A stretch of 64,000 bases of DNA from Streptomyces sp. Ru62 (GTDB lineage: Bacteria > Actinomycetota > Actinomycetes > Streptomycetales > Streptomycetaceae): positions 159,294-223,293 of the forward strand of contig NZ_PQSU01000017.1 in the NCBI RefSeq assembly GCF_002920615.1. Direction: 5' to 3'. The translations under genes and the position numbers were made by a program. Below the pieces are notes generated by a model, which saw only the letters and a list, made by a program, of their open reading frames with translations, searched no databases and had not been told where the DNA came from. Positions 8,214 to 16,661 of the stretch are shown piece by piece (position 1 is the first letter of the stretch; every line of letters starts with the position of its first letter).

Positions 8214-9280
8214 CGGTCACCACCACCGACGAGACCCCCGTCGCCGGGGCGCCCCGCTCCAGCGGCACCCGGCTGGTCGACCGGGTCTTCAAGATGCGCG
8301 AACTCGCCATCCTGGCCGTCTTCCTCGTGATGATCGCCGTCACCCAGGCCGGCAACAGCGAGTTCCTGTCCGAGCAGGGCATCAAGGACCTGCTCCTCAA
8401 CGCGACGATCCTGGTGCTGGTCGCCACCGGCCAGTCACTGGTCGTCCTCAGCCGCAACGTCGACCTGTCCGTCGGCTCCACGCTCGGCATCAGCGCCTTC
8501 GCCGCCGGAACCTATCTCCAGGGCGGCGGGAACGCGGTCGTCGCGGTCCTGCTCGCCGTCCTGCTGGGCACCGGCCTCGGACTGCTCAACGGCCTCCTCG
8601 TCAGCCTCGGCCAGGTCCCCGCCCTCGTCGTCACGCTCGGCACCCTGTACGTCATCCGGGGCGTCGACTCCATCTGGGTCGGCTCCCGCCAGATCACCGC
8701 GGCCGATCTGCCCGGCGGCTTCGTCGACTTCGGCTCCGGCGGAGTCTCGGCGATCCCCTGGCTCGCGGTGATCGCGCTGGTGGTGCTCGTGGCCACCGGC
8801 TACTACCTCAAGCACTACGGCAGCGGGCGCGAGCTGTACGCCCTCGGCTCCAATCCGGAGGCGGCCCGGCTGGCCGGCATCCCGGTCCGCAGGCGCATCC
8901 TGGCCGCGTACACCTTCTGCGGAGCGCTCGCCGGACTCGCCGGCGCGATGTACCTGGCCCGGTTCGGCAACGTCGACTCCGGCACCGGCAACGGCTACGA
9001 ACTCACCGTCGTCAGCGCCGTGGTGGTCGGCGGCATCGCCTTCACCGGCGGCTCCGGCAGCGTCTACGGCGCCGCCCTCGGCGCCCTGCTGCTCACCTCG
9101 ATCAACAGTGTGCTCCCCGCGCTCGGCGTCAGCTCCGTGTGGGTGCTCGCCATCAACGGCGTCCTGCTGCTGCTCGCCATCGCCGTCGACCGGATCGTCG
9201 CGCTGCGCGTGGCCGCCGCCCTGAAGAAGAAGTCGGCCCCCAGGAGGTCCGCCATGGCGAAGGAGAAGGCCGGTGCCTGA
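8210..9280 (+). CDS. rhaP: Rhamnose ABC transporter permease 1
   Basis: 356-residue CUT2-family inner-membrane permease starting at ATG 8210 inside the ATPase stop (ATGA). Hydrophobic helices begin after residue 30 (LAILAVFLVMIAV). The family signature region VATGQSLVVLSRNVDLSVGS and the loop SNPEAARLAGIPV, which docks to the ATPase, are visible, as is GGIAFTGGSGSVYGAALGAL. It forms half of the channel with the second permease. The basic tail AALKKKSAPRRSAMAKEKAGA is cytoplasmic. It overlaps the next gene by eight bases. Confidence 0.9.
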   Translation: MTVTTTDETPVAGAPRSSGTRLVDRVFKMRELAILAVFLVMIAVTQAGNSEFLSEQGIKDLLLNATILVLVATGQSLVVLSRNVDLSVGSTLGISAFAAGTYLQGGGNAVVAVLLAVLLGTGLGLLNGLLVSLGQVPALVVTLGTLYVIRGVDSIWVGSRQITAADLPGGFVDFGSGGVSAIPWLAVIALVVLVATGYYLKHYGSGRELYALGSNPEAARLAGIPVRRRILAAYTFCGALAGLAGAMYLARFGNVDSGTGNGYELTVVSAVVVGGIAFTGGSGSVYGAALGALLLTSINSVLPALGVSSVWVLAINGVLLLLAIAVDRIVALRVAAALKKKSAPRRSAMAKEKAGA

Positions 9281-10247
9281 GTCGCTCACCCGCGCGGTCC
9301 GCTGGGACACGGTCGTCGGCGCGCTGCTCATCGTCCTGTTGCTGCTGTCGTTCGGCTTCGTCGACGGCTTCGGCAACGCGCTCAACCTGTCGTTCCTCAT
9401 CGGCAACACGCTCCCGATCGCGCTGATCGCCCTGCCGATGACCCTGCTGGTCGTCGCCGGCGAGATCGACCTGTCCGTCGCGTCCACCGCCGGGCTGTCC
9501 GGCGCGGTGATGGGCAAGCTGTGGAACGAGGGCATGGCCATCGAGACGATCATTCCGCTGTGCCTGCTGCTCGGGGTGGCGTGCGGGCTGGTCAACGGCC
9601 TGCTGGTGACCCGGCTCGGGCTGCCGTCGCTGGCGGTCACCATCGGCACGCTGGCGGCCTACCGGGGTATCGCGCAGATCGTGCTCGGCTCCGACGCCGT
9701 GACCGATTTCCCCTCGCAGTACCTGGACTTCGCCGCCGGCCGCATCGGTGACTCCTTCCTGCCGCAGGCCTTCCTGCCGTTCCTCGTGCTGCTCGCCATC
9801 GCCGTGGTACTGCTGCACGCCACGCCGTTCGGCCGGTCCCTCTTCGCCATCGGAGCGGGGGAGGAGGCGGCGCGGTTCGCGGGGATCCGGGTGAAGCGGA
9901 CCAAGCTCCTGCTGTTCGTCGCCACGGGGGCCATGTCGGCGCTGACCGGTGTCTTCTGGGCGCTGCACTACGCCAGTGCCCGGTACGACAACGCCACCGG
10001 GCTCGAACTGTCCGTCGTCGCCGCCGTGTTGCTGGGCGGGATCGACTTCGACGGGGGCAAGGGCACGATCGGCGGTGCCGTCGCCGGGGTCTTCCTGCTC
10101 GGTGCGTTGCAGAACGTGATGAGCCTGCTCAACGTCTCGGCCCAGTCGCAGATCGTCGTCACCGGTGTGCTGCTCGTGGTGTCCGTGCTGGGCCCCCGGG
10201 TCGCCCGGCAGATCTCTCTCGCGCGGGCGGCCGGCTCCACCGGCTAG
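9273..10247 (+). CDS. rhaQ: Rhamnose ABC transporter permease 2
   Basis: 324-residue CUT2 permease with GTG start at 9273, eight bases inside the previous gene. It shows the paired features IALPMTLLVVAGEIDLSVAS and GAGEEAARFAGIRVKRTK (the coupling loop), and VLLGGIDFDGGKGTIGG near the end. It partners permease 1 to form the rhamnose channel. The predicted stem-loop at 10256-10280 follows the stop, separating membrane components from the binding protein. Confidence 0.9.
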   Translation: MPESLTRAVRWDTVVGALLIVLLLLSFGFVDGFGNALNLSFLIGNTLPIALIALPMTLLVVAGEIDLSVASTAGLSGAVMGKLWNEGMAIETIIPLCLLLGVACGLVNGLLVTRLGLPSLAVTIGTLAAYRGIAQIVLGSDAVTDFPSQYLDFAAGRIGDSFLPQAFLPFLVLLAIAVVLLHATPFGRSLFAIGAGEEAARFAGIRVKRTKLLLFVATGAMSALTGVFWALHYASARYDNATGLELSVVAAVLLGGIDFDGGKGTIGGAVAGVFLLGALQNVMSLLNVSAQSQIVVTGVLLVVSVLGPRVARQISLARAAGSTG

Positions 10248-10255
10248 CCCGTCCG

Positions 10256-10280
10256 CCGGCCGCGTGCCGTCCGCGGCCGG
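10256..10280 (+). terminator. Intra-operon stem-loop after the permease genes
   Basis: CCGGCCGCG (10256-10264) and CGCGGCCGG (10272-10280) form a perfect nine-base stem with a seven-base loop and no T-run. In sugar-import operons such hairpins set different mRNA levels for permeases and binding protein; its role here (pause, partial terminator or RNA stabiliser) is inferred. Confidence 0.6.
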
Positions 10281-10289
10281 TCGCACCCC

Positions 10290-10327
10290 CGCGGCGGAGC
10301 CGCACATCAGTACAACCCCGCGCCCCT
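10290..10327 (-). repeat. Streptomyces-type extragenic repeat, copy B
   Basis: Read on the minus strand, this is AGGGGCGCGGGG, 11 variable bases, then TGCGGCTCCGCCGCG: the same two blocks and spacing as 5131-5168. The 11-base spacers differ between copies while both flanking blocks are identical. It sits between permease 2 and the binding-protein gene. Confidence 0.75.
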
Positions 10328-10369
10328 TGAGGGCGCACCACCCACTCCTCTCGACAAGGGGCCCATTCG

Positions 10370-11449
10370 ATGCTCAAGCCGACCCTCCGCCGCACCTGCG
10401 CCGCCCTCGCCGCCGGCACCTCCCTCGCCCTCGCGCTCACCGCCTGCGGCGGCACCACCAAGAAGGACGTGAAGGACGACAACGCCGCCGCCGCCTCCGG
10501 CGGCAAGGCCGACCCGAACGCCGCCACCAAGAAGGGGCTGACCGTCGGCTTCCTGCCCAAGCAGGTCAACAACCCCTACTTCACCACCGCCGACAAGGGC
10601 GGCGAGAAGGCTCTCGCCGAGCTCGGGTCGAAGTACAAGGAGGTGGGGCCCAGCAGCGCCACCGACACCGCGGGGCAGGTGAGTTACGTCAACACGCTCA
10701 CCCAGCAGCGGGTGAACGCCATGGCGGTGTCCGCGCAGGACCCGGGGGCGCTGTGCACGGCGCTGAAGCAGGCCATGAGCAACGGCATCAAGGTCGTCAC
10801 CTACGACTCCGACACCAGCCCGGGCTGCCGCAACGCCTTCGTCTCGCAGGCCAGCGCCGAGGACCTGGGCCGTACCGAGGTGCGACTGCTCGCGAAGCAG
10901 ATCGGGTACAAGGGCGAGATCGCGATCCTGTCGGCCGCGCAGACCGCGACCAACCAGAACACCTGGATCGGCTACATGAAGGACGAGCTGAAGGACCCCA
11001 GGTACAAGGACATCAAGCTCGTCAAGATCGCGTACGGCAACGACGACGCCCAGCAGTCCTTCCAGCAGACCCAGGGCCTGCTCCAGGAGCACCCGAACCT
11101 GAAGGGGATCATCTCCCCGACCACCGTCGGCATCAAGGCGGCGGCCCAGTACCTGTCGGGCTCCAAGTACAAGGGCAAGGTCAAGCTGACCGGGCTCGGC
11201 ACCCCCAACGACATGCGCAAGTACGTGAAGAACGGCACCGTCGACGCCTTCGAGCTGTGGGACCCGGCCAAGCTCGGCGACCTGGCCGCCCGGACCGCGG
11301 TCGCGCTGGCCTCGGGGCAGATCACCGGCAAGGAGGGCGAGACCTTCAAGGCCGGCGCCACGACGTACACCATCGGCAAGGACGGTGTGATCAACCTGGG
11401 CAAGCCGACCGTGTTCGACGCCGAGAACATCGACCAGTTCACCTTCTGA
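10370..11449 (+). CDS. rhaS: Rhamnose-binding lipoprotein
   Basis: 359 residues. The N-terminus (basic LRRT, hydrophobic stretch, then LALTAC) is a lipoprotein signal with the modified Cys at about residue 26. The mature part has the periplasmic-binding-protein type 1 fold typical of CUT2 importers: LTVGFLPKQVNNPYFTTADKG, NAMAVSAQDPGALCTALKQA and VVTYDSDTSPGCRNAFVSQA. It captures rhamnose outside the membrane and delivers it to the two permeases. AAGGGGCC lies upstream of the ATG. It is separated from the permeases by 122 bases holding a stem-loop and an extragenic repeat. Confidence 0.92.
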   Translation: MLKPTLRRTCAALAAGTSLALALTACGGTTKKDVKDDNAAAASGGKADPNAATKKGLTVGFLPKQVNNPYFTTADKGGEKALAELGSKYKEVGPSSATDTAGQVSYVNTLTQQRVNAMAVSAQDPGALCTALKQAMSNGIKVVTYDSDTSPGCRNAFVSQASAEDLGRTEVRLLAKQIGYKGEIAILSAAQTATNQNTWIGYMKDELKDPRYKDIKLVKIAYGNDDAQQSFQQTQGLLQEHPNLKGIISPTTVGIKAAAQYLSGSKYKGKVKLTGLGTPNDMRKYVKNGTVDAFELWDPAKLGDLAARTAVALASGQITGKEGETFKAGATTYTIGKDGVINLGKPTVFDAENIDQFTF

Positions 11450-11465
11450 CGGACGGGGGCTGTCG

Positions 11466-11786
11466 ATGCAGCGCGTGTGCTTCCTGCTGAAGGTCAGGGC
11501 GGACCGGCTCGACGAGTACCGTGAGCGGCACGCGGCCGTCTGGCCGGAGATGCTCGACGCCCTGAAGGCGACCGGCTGGCACGACTACTCGCTGTTCCTG
11601 CGCGAGGACGGCCTGCTCGTCGGCTATCTGGTGACCGAGGACTTCGCCGCCGCCCAGGCCGGTATGGCGGCCACCGACGTCAACGCGCGCTGGCAGAAGG
11701 AGATGGCACCGTTCTTCGAGTCCCTGGACGGTGCCCGGCCCGACGAGGCCATGCGACCGCTCACCGAAGTGTTCCACCTCGACTGA
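11466..11786 (+). CDS. rhaM: L-rhamnose mutarotase
   Basis: 106 residues, the standard RhaM length. It begins MQRVCFLLKVRADRLDEYRE and contains HAAVWPEMLDALKATGWHDYSLFL, DGLLVGYL and the end TEVFHLD, all characteristic of the DUF718/RhaM dimeric ferredoxin-like fold with its catalytic His. It interconverts alpha and beta anomers of L-rhamnose so the isomerase receives the right one. It starts 16 bases after the binding-protein stop with GGGGG upstream, and is the last gene of the importer operon. Confidence 0.93.
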   Translation: MQRVCFLLKVRADRLDEYRERHAAVWPEMLDALKATGWHDYSLFLREDGLLVGYLVTEDFAAAQAGMAATDVNARWQKEMAPFFESLDGARPDEAMRPLTEVFHLD

Positions 11787-12416
11787 CGCGGGAGCCGCGC
11801 GGATGAGACCCTGCGTCACCCGGCAGGGCGTCACACGACTGGACGCCCACGCCGTCCACTTCGTCTCCTACGACGGCCTGGTCCACACCAACCCGTTCCA
11901 GGGGAACGACGGTTCCTCGCCACGCGCGAGGCTGGCTCCGCCTCAGCTACCGCGCCGGGGGAGCGGACCACGTTCCGGTCGGTGCACCACGGACGACGTC
12001 GCCGACCGGATCGCCCACGGACGCGCCTTCCGCCTGTGCGAGACTGCCTCCGGTGGCCGGCGGAAGACCGGGATGCCCGTCCCGTCCCGCTCCAGTCGGC
12101 GCACCGAGCTCGTCCCCGACCGGGACGACGACGCCTGCGCCGTCCCCCCGTTCGGCCGGATCGCTGCGGCCTCTCGGGCCTCCGGGTGCACGGCCGGGGG
12201 GCTCCTCCTCGACGCCGGCGGGCTGAACGCCTGCGGCGAGGTGGTGGTCGACGAGACCCGGATCAGGGCGGACACCGTCCTGTCGTTCCCGTACCAGATG
12301 AAGTCCCGCCGGCGCGGCGCCCCCGGCGCTGGGCGCGGCCGACTTCGCCCTGCCGGCGTGACGGTAATGTGAAGGTCGTCCCGCCGCATCCCCGTTCCCT
12401 GGAGGTCCGAAGCCCG
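11787..12416 (+). other. 630-base gap with possible decayed coding remnant
   Basis: No intact gene is supported. A frame opening with ATG at 11803 shows about 33 codons of normal streptomycete usage (30 of 33 end in G/C), encoding RQGVTRLDAHAVHFVSYDG and LVHTNPFQ. Codon bias then fades and returns in patches (around 11988-12045 and 12200-12300) before the stop at 12372. This looks like a degraded gene rather than a working one. I do not recognise the parent family; position suggests a rhamnose-related enzyme, which is a guess. Confidence 0.4.
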
Positions 12417-13454
12417 ATGGCCCAGTCGGTGGGTATCAAGGATGTCGCCCGCGCCGCCGGAGTGTCGGTGGGCACGGTGTCCAACGTCATCAACCGCCCG
12501 GACACGGTCGCAGGCGAGACCCGTGCCCGGGTGCTGTCCGCGATCGACCGGCTCGGCTACGTCCGCAGCGAGTCGGCCCGCCAGCTGCGGGCGGGCCGCA
12601 GCCGGATCATGGGGCTGCTCGTGCTCGACATGGGCAACCCCTTCTTCGTGGACGTCGCGCGCGGCGCCGAGCGCGCGGCCCGGGACGCCGGGCTCGGCGT
12701 GATGGTGTGCAACAGCGCGCAGGACGCGGCCGAGGAGGCCGAGTACCTGTCGCTCTTCGCCGAACAGCGCGTGCGGGGGGTGCTGCTCACCCCGGCCGAC
12801 GCCACCGGCCGCAACATCGCGGCCTTCCGCCGGCACGGCATCCCGTTCGTGCTGGTCGACCGGGTGGCCGAGGGCACCACCGAGTGCTCGGTCTCCGTGG
12901 ACGACGTCGCGGGCGGCGCGCTGGCGGTCCGGCACCTGGTGGACGCCGGACACCGCTCGATCGCCTACGTCAGCGGGCCGCCCGGGCTCAACCAGGTCCG
13001 CGACCGGCGCACCGGCGCGCTGAACGCCCTCGCCGAGGCCGGGCTCGGCCCCGAGGCGTTGCGCGAACTGCCCACCGAGCGGCTCGACGTGGCCGCCGGC
13101 CGGGACGCGGGTGCCCGGCTGCTCGGCCTCGCCGACCGGCCCACCGCCGTGTTCTGCGCCAACGACCTGCTCGCCCTCGGCGTGCTCCAGGCGATGTACG
13201 CGGCGGGCGTCACGGTCCCGGACGACCTGGCGATCGTCGGCTACGACGACATCGAGTTCGCCGCCGCGGCCGCCGTACCCCTCACCTCGGTGCGCCAGCC
13301 CGCCGTCACGATGGGTGCCCTCGCGGCCGAACTGCTGCTGGAGGAGACCGAGCAGGACGACGGGGACGGCAAGGGGAAACGGACGCACGAGCACCGGCGG
13401 GTGGTGCTCCAGCCGGAGCTGGTGGTGCGCCGGTCCAGCCTCGCCGCACGCTGA
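12417..13454 (+). CDS. rhaR: LacI-family regulator of rhamnose genes
   Basis: 345 residues from ATG 12417 with GGAGG at 12401-12405; a GTG at 12369 would add 16 residues and is less likely. The N-terminal helix-turn-helix is classic LacI (VGIKDVARAAGVSVGTVSNV, then INRPDTVAGETR, residues 5-36), followed by the hinge RQLRAGRS. The sensor domain reads IMGLLVLDMGNPFFVDVARG through VPDDLAIVGYDDIEFAA. It probably represses both rha operons by binding the TGAAA-type palindromes at 6466 and 6632 and releases in response to rhamnose or an intermediate. Target and ligand are inferred from context and operator type. Confidence 0.85.
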   Translation: MAQSVGIKDVARAAGVSVGTVSNVINRPDTVAGETRARVLSAIDRLGYVRSESARQLRAGRSRIMGLLVLDMGNPFFVDVARGAERAARDAGLGVMVCNSAQDAAEEAEYLSLFAEQRVRGVLLTPADATGRNIAAFRRHGIPFVLVDRVAEGTTECSVSVDDVAGGALAVRHLVDAGHRSIAYVSGPPGLNQVRDRRTGALNALAEAGLGPEALRELPTERLDVAAGRDAGARLLGLADRPTAVFCANDLLALGVLQAMYAAGVTVPDDLAIVGYDDIEFAAAAAVPLTSVRQPAVTMGALAAELLLEETEQDDGDGKGKRTHEHRRVVLQPELVVRRSSLAAR

Positions 13455-13615
13455 GCCGCGCGTGGGGCCGCCGCCCCGAGCCGCGCGCCGACCGGAGATG
13501 ATGATCGCAGGTGCTGACCGGAAGTTCAGTAACAATCCATGATCCCGGGGCTCGGTGCACGCCGGCTCATGTGCTCAACTGGGAGACGTCCAGCCCGTCC
13601 GTCCCAGGAGACCCG

Positions 13616-14917
13616 TTGAGCCTCAGCTACCGCCAGCCCGGCGTCGTGCTCACCGACCACCACTTCACCGTGCCCCTCGACCACGCCGACCCGGGCGGCG
13701 AGACCATCGAGCTGTACGCCCGCGAGGCGGTGGCGAGCGACAAGGCCGGGCAGGACCTGCCCTGGCTGGTGTACCTGCAAGGCGGCCCCGGCTTCGGGGC
13801 GAATCGTTTCGTCGGACGTCAGGCCTGGCTCGACCGGGCCTTGCAGGAGTACCGCGTCCTGCTCCTCGACCAGCGCGGCACCGGCCGCTCCACACCCGCC
13901 ACCCGGCAGACGCTGCCGCTGCGCGGCGGCCCCGCCGCCCAGGCCGACTACCTCACCCACTTCCGCGCCGACTCCATCGTCCGCGACTGCGAGGCCATCC
14001 GCCCCCAGATCACCGGCGGCGCCCCGTGGACCGTGCTCGGCCAGAGCTTCGGCGGCTTCTGCACGGTGTCGTACCTCTCCCTCGCCCCCGAGGGCATCGC
14101 CACCGCGATCGTCACCGGCGGCCTGCCCTCCCTGCACGCCCACGCCGACGACGTCTACCGGGCCGCCTACCCGCGCATCGAGCGCAAGGTCGCCGCGCAC
14201 TACGCCCGCTACCCGCAGGACGTGGAGCGGGCCCGCCGGATCGCCGACCACCTCCTCACCCACGACGTGGCGCTGCCGAACGGCTACCGCTTCACCGTGG
14301 AGGCGTTCCAGTCCCTGGGCCAGATGCTCGGCACGAGCGACGGCAGCCACCGGCTGCACCACCTCCTGGAGGACGCCTTCGCGGTGACCCCGGCCGGCCT
14401 GGAGCTGTCCGACGCCTTCCAGGAGCAGGCCCAGTCCCTCCTGTCGTACGCCTCCCACCCGCTCTACGCCGTCGTCCACGAGTCGATCTACGGCCAGGAC
14501 GCGCGCCCCACCGCCTGGTCGGCCGAGCGGGTCCGCGCCGAGTTCCCGCAGTTCGACGCGGCGAAGACACTCACCGGCGACGGCCCGGTCCTGTTCACCG
14601 GCGAGACCGTCCACCCCTGGATGTTCGACGCCGACCCGGCCCTGCGCCCGCTGCGCGAGACGGCCGACCTGCTCGCCGCCCGCACCGACTGGCGGCCCCT
14701 CTACGACCCCGCGCGGCTCGCCGCCAACGAGGTCCCGGTCGCCGCGGCCGTCTACCACGACGACATGTACGTCGACGCCGGCCACTCCCTTCAGACGGCC
14801 GGCGCGATCCGCGGCCTGCGCCCCTGGGTCACCAACGAGTACGAGCACGACGGCCTGCGCACGGGCGCGCCCCGGGTGCTGGACCGGCTGCTGGCGCTGG
14901 TGCGCGACGAGGTGTGA
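13616..14917 (+). CDS. S33 peptidase (proline iminopeptidase-like)
   Basis: 433 residues from TTG at 13616, chosen for AGGAG at 13606-13610; a longer frame to 13511 has no comparable site. Alpha/beta-hydrolase with the S33 hallmarks YLQGGPGFGA (oxyanion region), LLDQRGTGRS and the nucleophile elbow GQSFGG. The Asp and His of the triad plausibly sit in AAVYHDDMYVD and TNEYEHDGLR near the C-terminus. Such enzymes remove N-terminal proline or similar residues from peptides. There is no signal peptide, so it should be cytoplasmic. Neighbours do not reveal its substrate. Confidence 0.85.
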   Translation: MSLSYRQPGVVLTDHHFTVPLDHADPGGETIELYAREAVASDKAGQDLPWLVYLQGGPGFGANRFVGRQAWLDRALQEYRVLLLDQRGTGRSTPATRQTLPLRGGPAAQADYLTHFRADSIVRDCEAIRPQITGGAPWTVLGQSFGGFCTVSYLSLAPEGIATAIVTGGLPSLHAHADDVYRAAYPRIERKVAAHYARYPQDVERARRIADHLLTHDVALPNGYRFTVEAFQSLGQMLGTSDGSHRLHHLLEDAFAVTPAGLELSDAFQEQAQSLLSYASHPLYAVVHESIYGQDARPTAWSAERVRAEFPQFDAAKTLTGDGPVLFTGETVHPWMFDADPALRPLRETADLLAARTDWRPLYDPARLAANEVPVAAAVYHDDMYVDAGHSLQTAGAIRGLRPWVTNEYEHDGLRTGAPRVLDRLLALVRDEV

Positions 14918-14991
14918 CATGAGCGACATGACGGCCGGGTCGCACCGTGCAGGACGTGGCGCACGGGGCGGGGCGGCATAGGGTGCCGCCC

Positions 14992-15735
14992 ATGAGCGAG
15001 CCGAAGATCACCCAGCTCCGGCCCCTGCCCGACGACTGGCAGCGCGCCCTCGCCGTGGTGGCCCACCCGGACGACCTCGAATACGGGTGTTCCGCGGCGG
15101 TCGCCGCCTGGACCGACGCCGGCCGTGAGGTCACCTATCTGCTGGCCACCCGCGGCGAGGCGGGCATCGACACCCTGGACCCGGCCACCTGCGGCCCGCT
15201 GCGCGAGCGTGAGCAGCGGGCCGGCGCGGCCGTCGTCGGCGTCGGCACCGTGGAGTTCCTCGACCACCGGGACGGCGTGATCGAGTACGGCAGCGCGCTG
15301 CGCCGCGACATCGCCGCCGCGATACGCCGCCACCGCCCCGAACTCGTCGTCACGCTCAACCACCGCGACACCTGGGGCGGTGTCGCCTGGAACACCCCCG
15401 ACCACGTCGCCGTCGGCCGAGCCACCCTGGACGCCGCCGCCGACGCGGGCAACCGCTGGATCTTCCCCGAACTCGCCGAGGAGGGCCTTCAGCCCTGGAA
15501 CGGCGTCCGCTGGGTGGCCGTCGCCGGTTCCAGCAGCCCCACGCACGCCGTCGACGCCAGGCCGGGCCTGGAGCGTGCGGTGCGCTCACTGCTCGAACAC
15601 CGCACCTACATCCAGGCGTTGACCGATCAGGACCCGGAAGTCTACGTCCGTGACTTCCTGACCGAGACCACCACGGCCACCGGCGAGCGCTTCGGCGGCA
15701 CACCGGCGGTCGCCTTCGAGCTGTTCGCCCGCTAG
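14992..15735 (+). CDS. PIG-L family deacetylase
   Basis: 247 residues. The zinc-site motif AHPDD (VVAHPDDLEYG, about residues 21-31) and the downstream VVTLNHRDTWGGVAWNTPDH, with its histidines, define the LmbE/MshB/GlcNAc-PI de-N-acetylase family. Members remove an acetyl group from N-acetylglucosamine-type substrates (mycothiol precursor, bacillithiol precursor, antibiotics). It lies 74 bases after the peptidase gene. It is shorter than MshB, and being in an accessory region it is probably not the housekeeping mycothiol enzyme. The substrate is unknown. Confidence 0.85.
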   Translation: MSEPKITQLRPLPDDWQRALAVVAHPDDLEYGCSAAVAAWTDAGREVTYLLATRGEAGIDTLDPATCGPLREREQRAGAAVVGVGTVEFLDHRDGVIEYGSALRRDIAAAIRRHRPELVVTLNHRDTWGGVAWNTPDHVAVGRATLDAAADAGNRWIFPELAEEGLQPWNGVRWVAVAGSSSPTHAVDARPGLERAVRSLLEHRTYIQALTDQDPEVYVRDFLTETTTATGERFGGTPAVAFELFAR

Positions 15736-15806
15736 CGGCGCCGCGGGCCGCCGTCGCGGGGGCGCGCGGTGCGGGGGCAAGCTCGCAGGTCAGTAGGCTG
15801 GACCCC

Positions 15807-16661
15807 ATGCCGGATCAGATAGCCGACCTCCCCGACCTGCGCGCCGACTGCACCCGGTGCTTCGGGCTGTGCTGTGTCGCCCTGCCCTTCGCCCGGTCCG
15901 CCGACTTCGCGCTGGACAAGCCCGCCGGCAGGCCCTGCCCGAACCTGCGGGGCGACCACCGCTGCGGCATCCACGCCGACCTGCGCCAGAAGGGCTTCAC
16001 CGGCTGCACGGTCTACGACTGCTTCGGCGCCGGCCAGAAGGTCTCGCAGGTCACCTTCGGCGGGCAGGACTGGCGTACGGGGTCCGAGGAGCACGCGCGG
16101 CGGATGTTCGACGTCTTCCCGGTCGTTCGGCAGCTGCACGAGCTGCTGTGGTACCTGACCGAGGCGCTGGGCCTGCCCGCCGCCCGGCCCGTCCACCCCG
16201 AGCTGCGCCGGGCGCTGGAGAAGACCGAGCGGCTGACCCGGCGGACTGCCGAGGAGCTGGCCGCGCTCGACGTGGCCGCGCACCGGCAGGAGGTCAACGT
16301 GCTCCTGCTGCGCACCAGCGAGCTGGCCCGGGCCGGCGTCGGCGGCAAGGGCAGAGGGAAGGGCAAGGGCCGGGGCAGGGACCGCAGGGGCGCGGACCTC
16401 ATGGGCGCCCGCCTCAGGGGCGCCGACCTGCGCGGGGTGAGCCTGCGCGGTGCCTGTCTCATCGCCGCCGACCTCACCGGTGCCGACCTGCGCGGCGCGG
16501 ATCTGATCGGTGCCGACCTGCGCGACGCCGACCTGACCGATGCGGACCTGACCGGTGCCTTCTTCCTGACCCAGCCGCAGCTGAACGCCGCGCGGGGCAG
16601 CGGGGGCACCCGGCTGCCGGCGTCAGTCAGTCGCCCGGTGCACTGGACAGCGGGCGGGTGA
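15807..16661 (+). CDS. YkgJ-like cysteine cluster protein with pentapeptide repeats
   Basis: 284 residues. The N-terminal half carries CTRCFGLCC (about residues 13-21), RPCPNL, CGIH and FTGCTVYDC, the spacing of the zinc/iron-chelating YkgJ-like cluster. A basic GKGRGKGKGRGRDRRG linker follows, then about a dozen A(D/N/C)LxG pentapeptides (ADLMGARLRGADLRGVSLRG and onward), which fold as a right-handed quadrilateral helix. Some pentapeptide proteins mimic DNA and protect gyrase; nothing here shows that function. It converges on and overlaps the P450 gene by 39 bases. Confidence 0.8.
   Translation: MPDQIADLPDLRADCTRCFGLCCVALPFARSADFALDKPAGRPCPNLRGDHRCGIHADLRQKGFTGCTVYDCFGAGQKVSQVTFGGQDWRTGSEEHARRMFDVFPVVRQLHELLWYLTEALGLPAARPVHPELRRALEKTERLTRRTAEELAALDVAAHRQEVNVLLLRTSELARAGVGGKGRGKGKGRGRDRRGADLMGARLRGADLRGVSLRGACLIAADLTGADLRGADLIGADLRDADLTDADLTGAFFLTQPQLNAARGSGGTRLPASVSRPVHWTAGG

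Noticed and set aside
13455..13615. Longer start for the S33 peptidase at 13511
   Set aside because: The extra 35 residues have no homology and no ribosome site, while TTG 13616 has AGGAG at good spacing.
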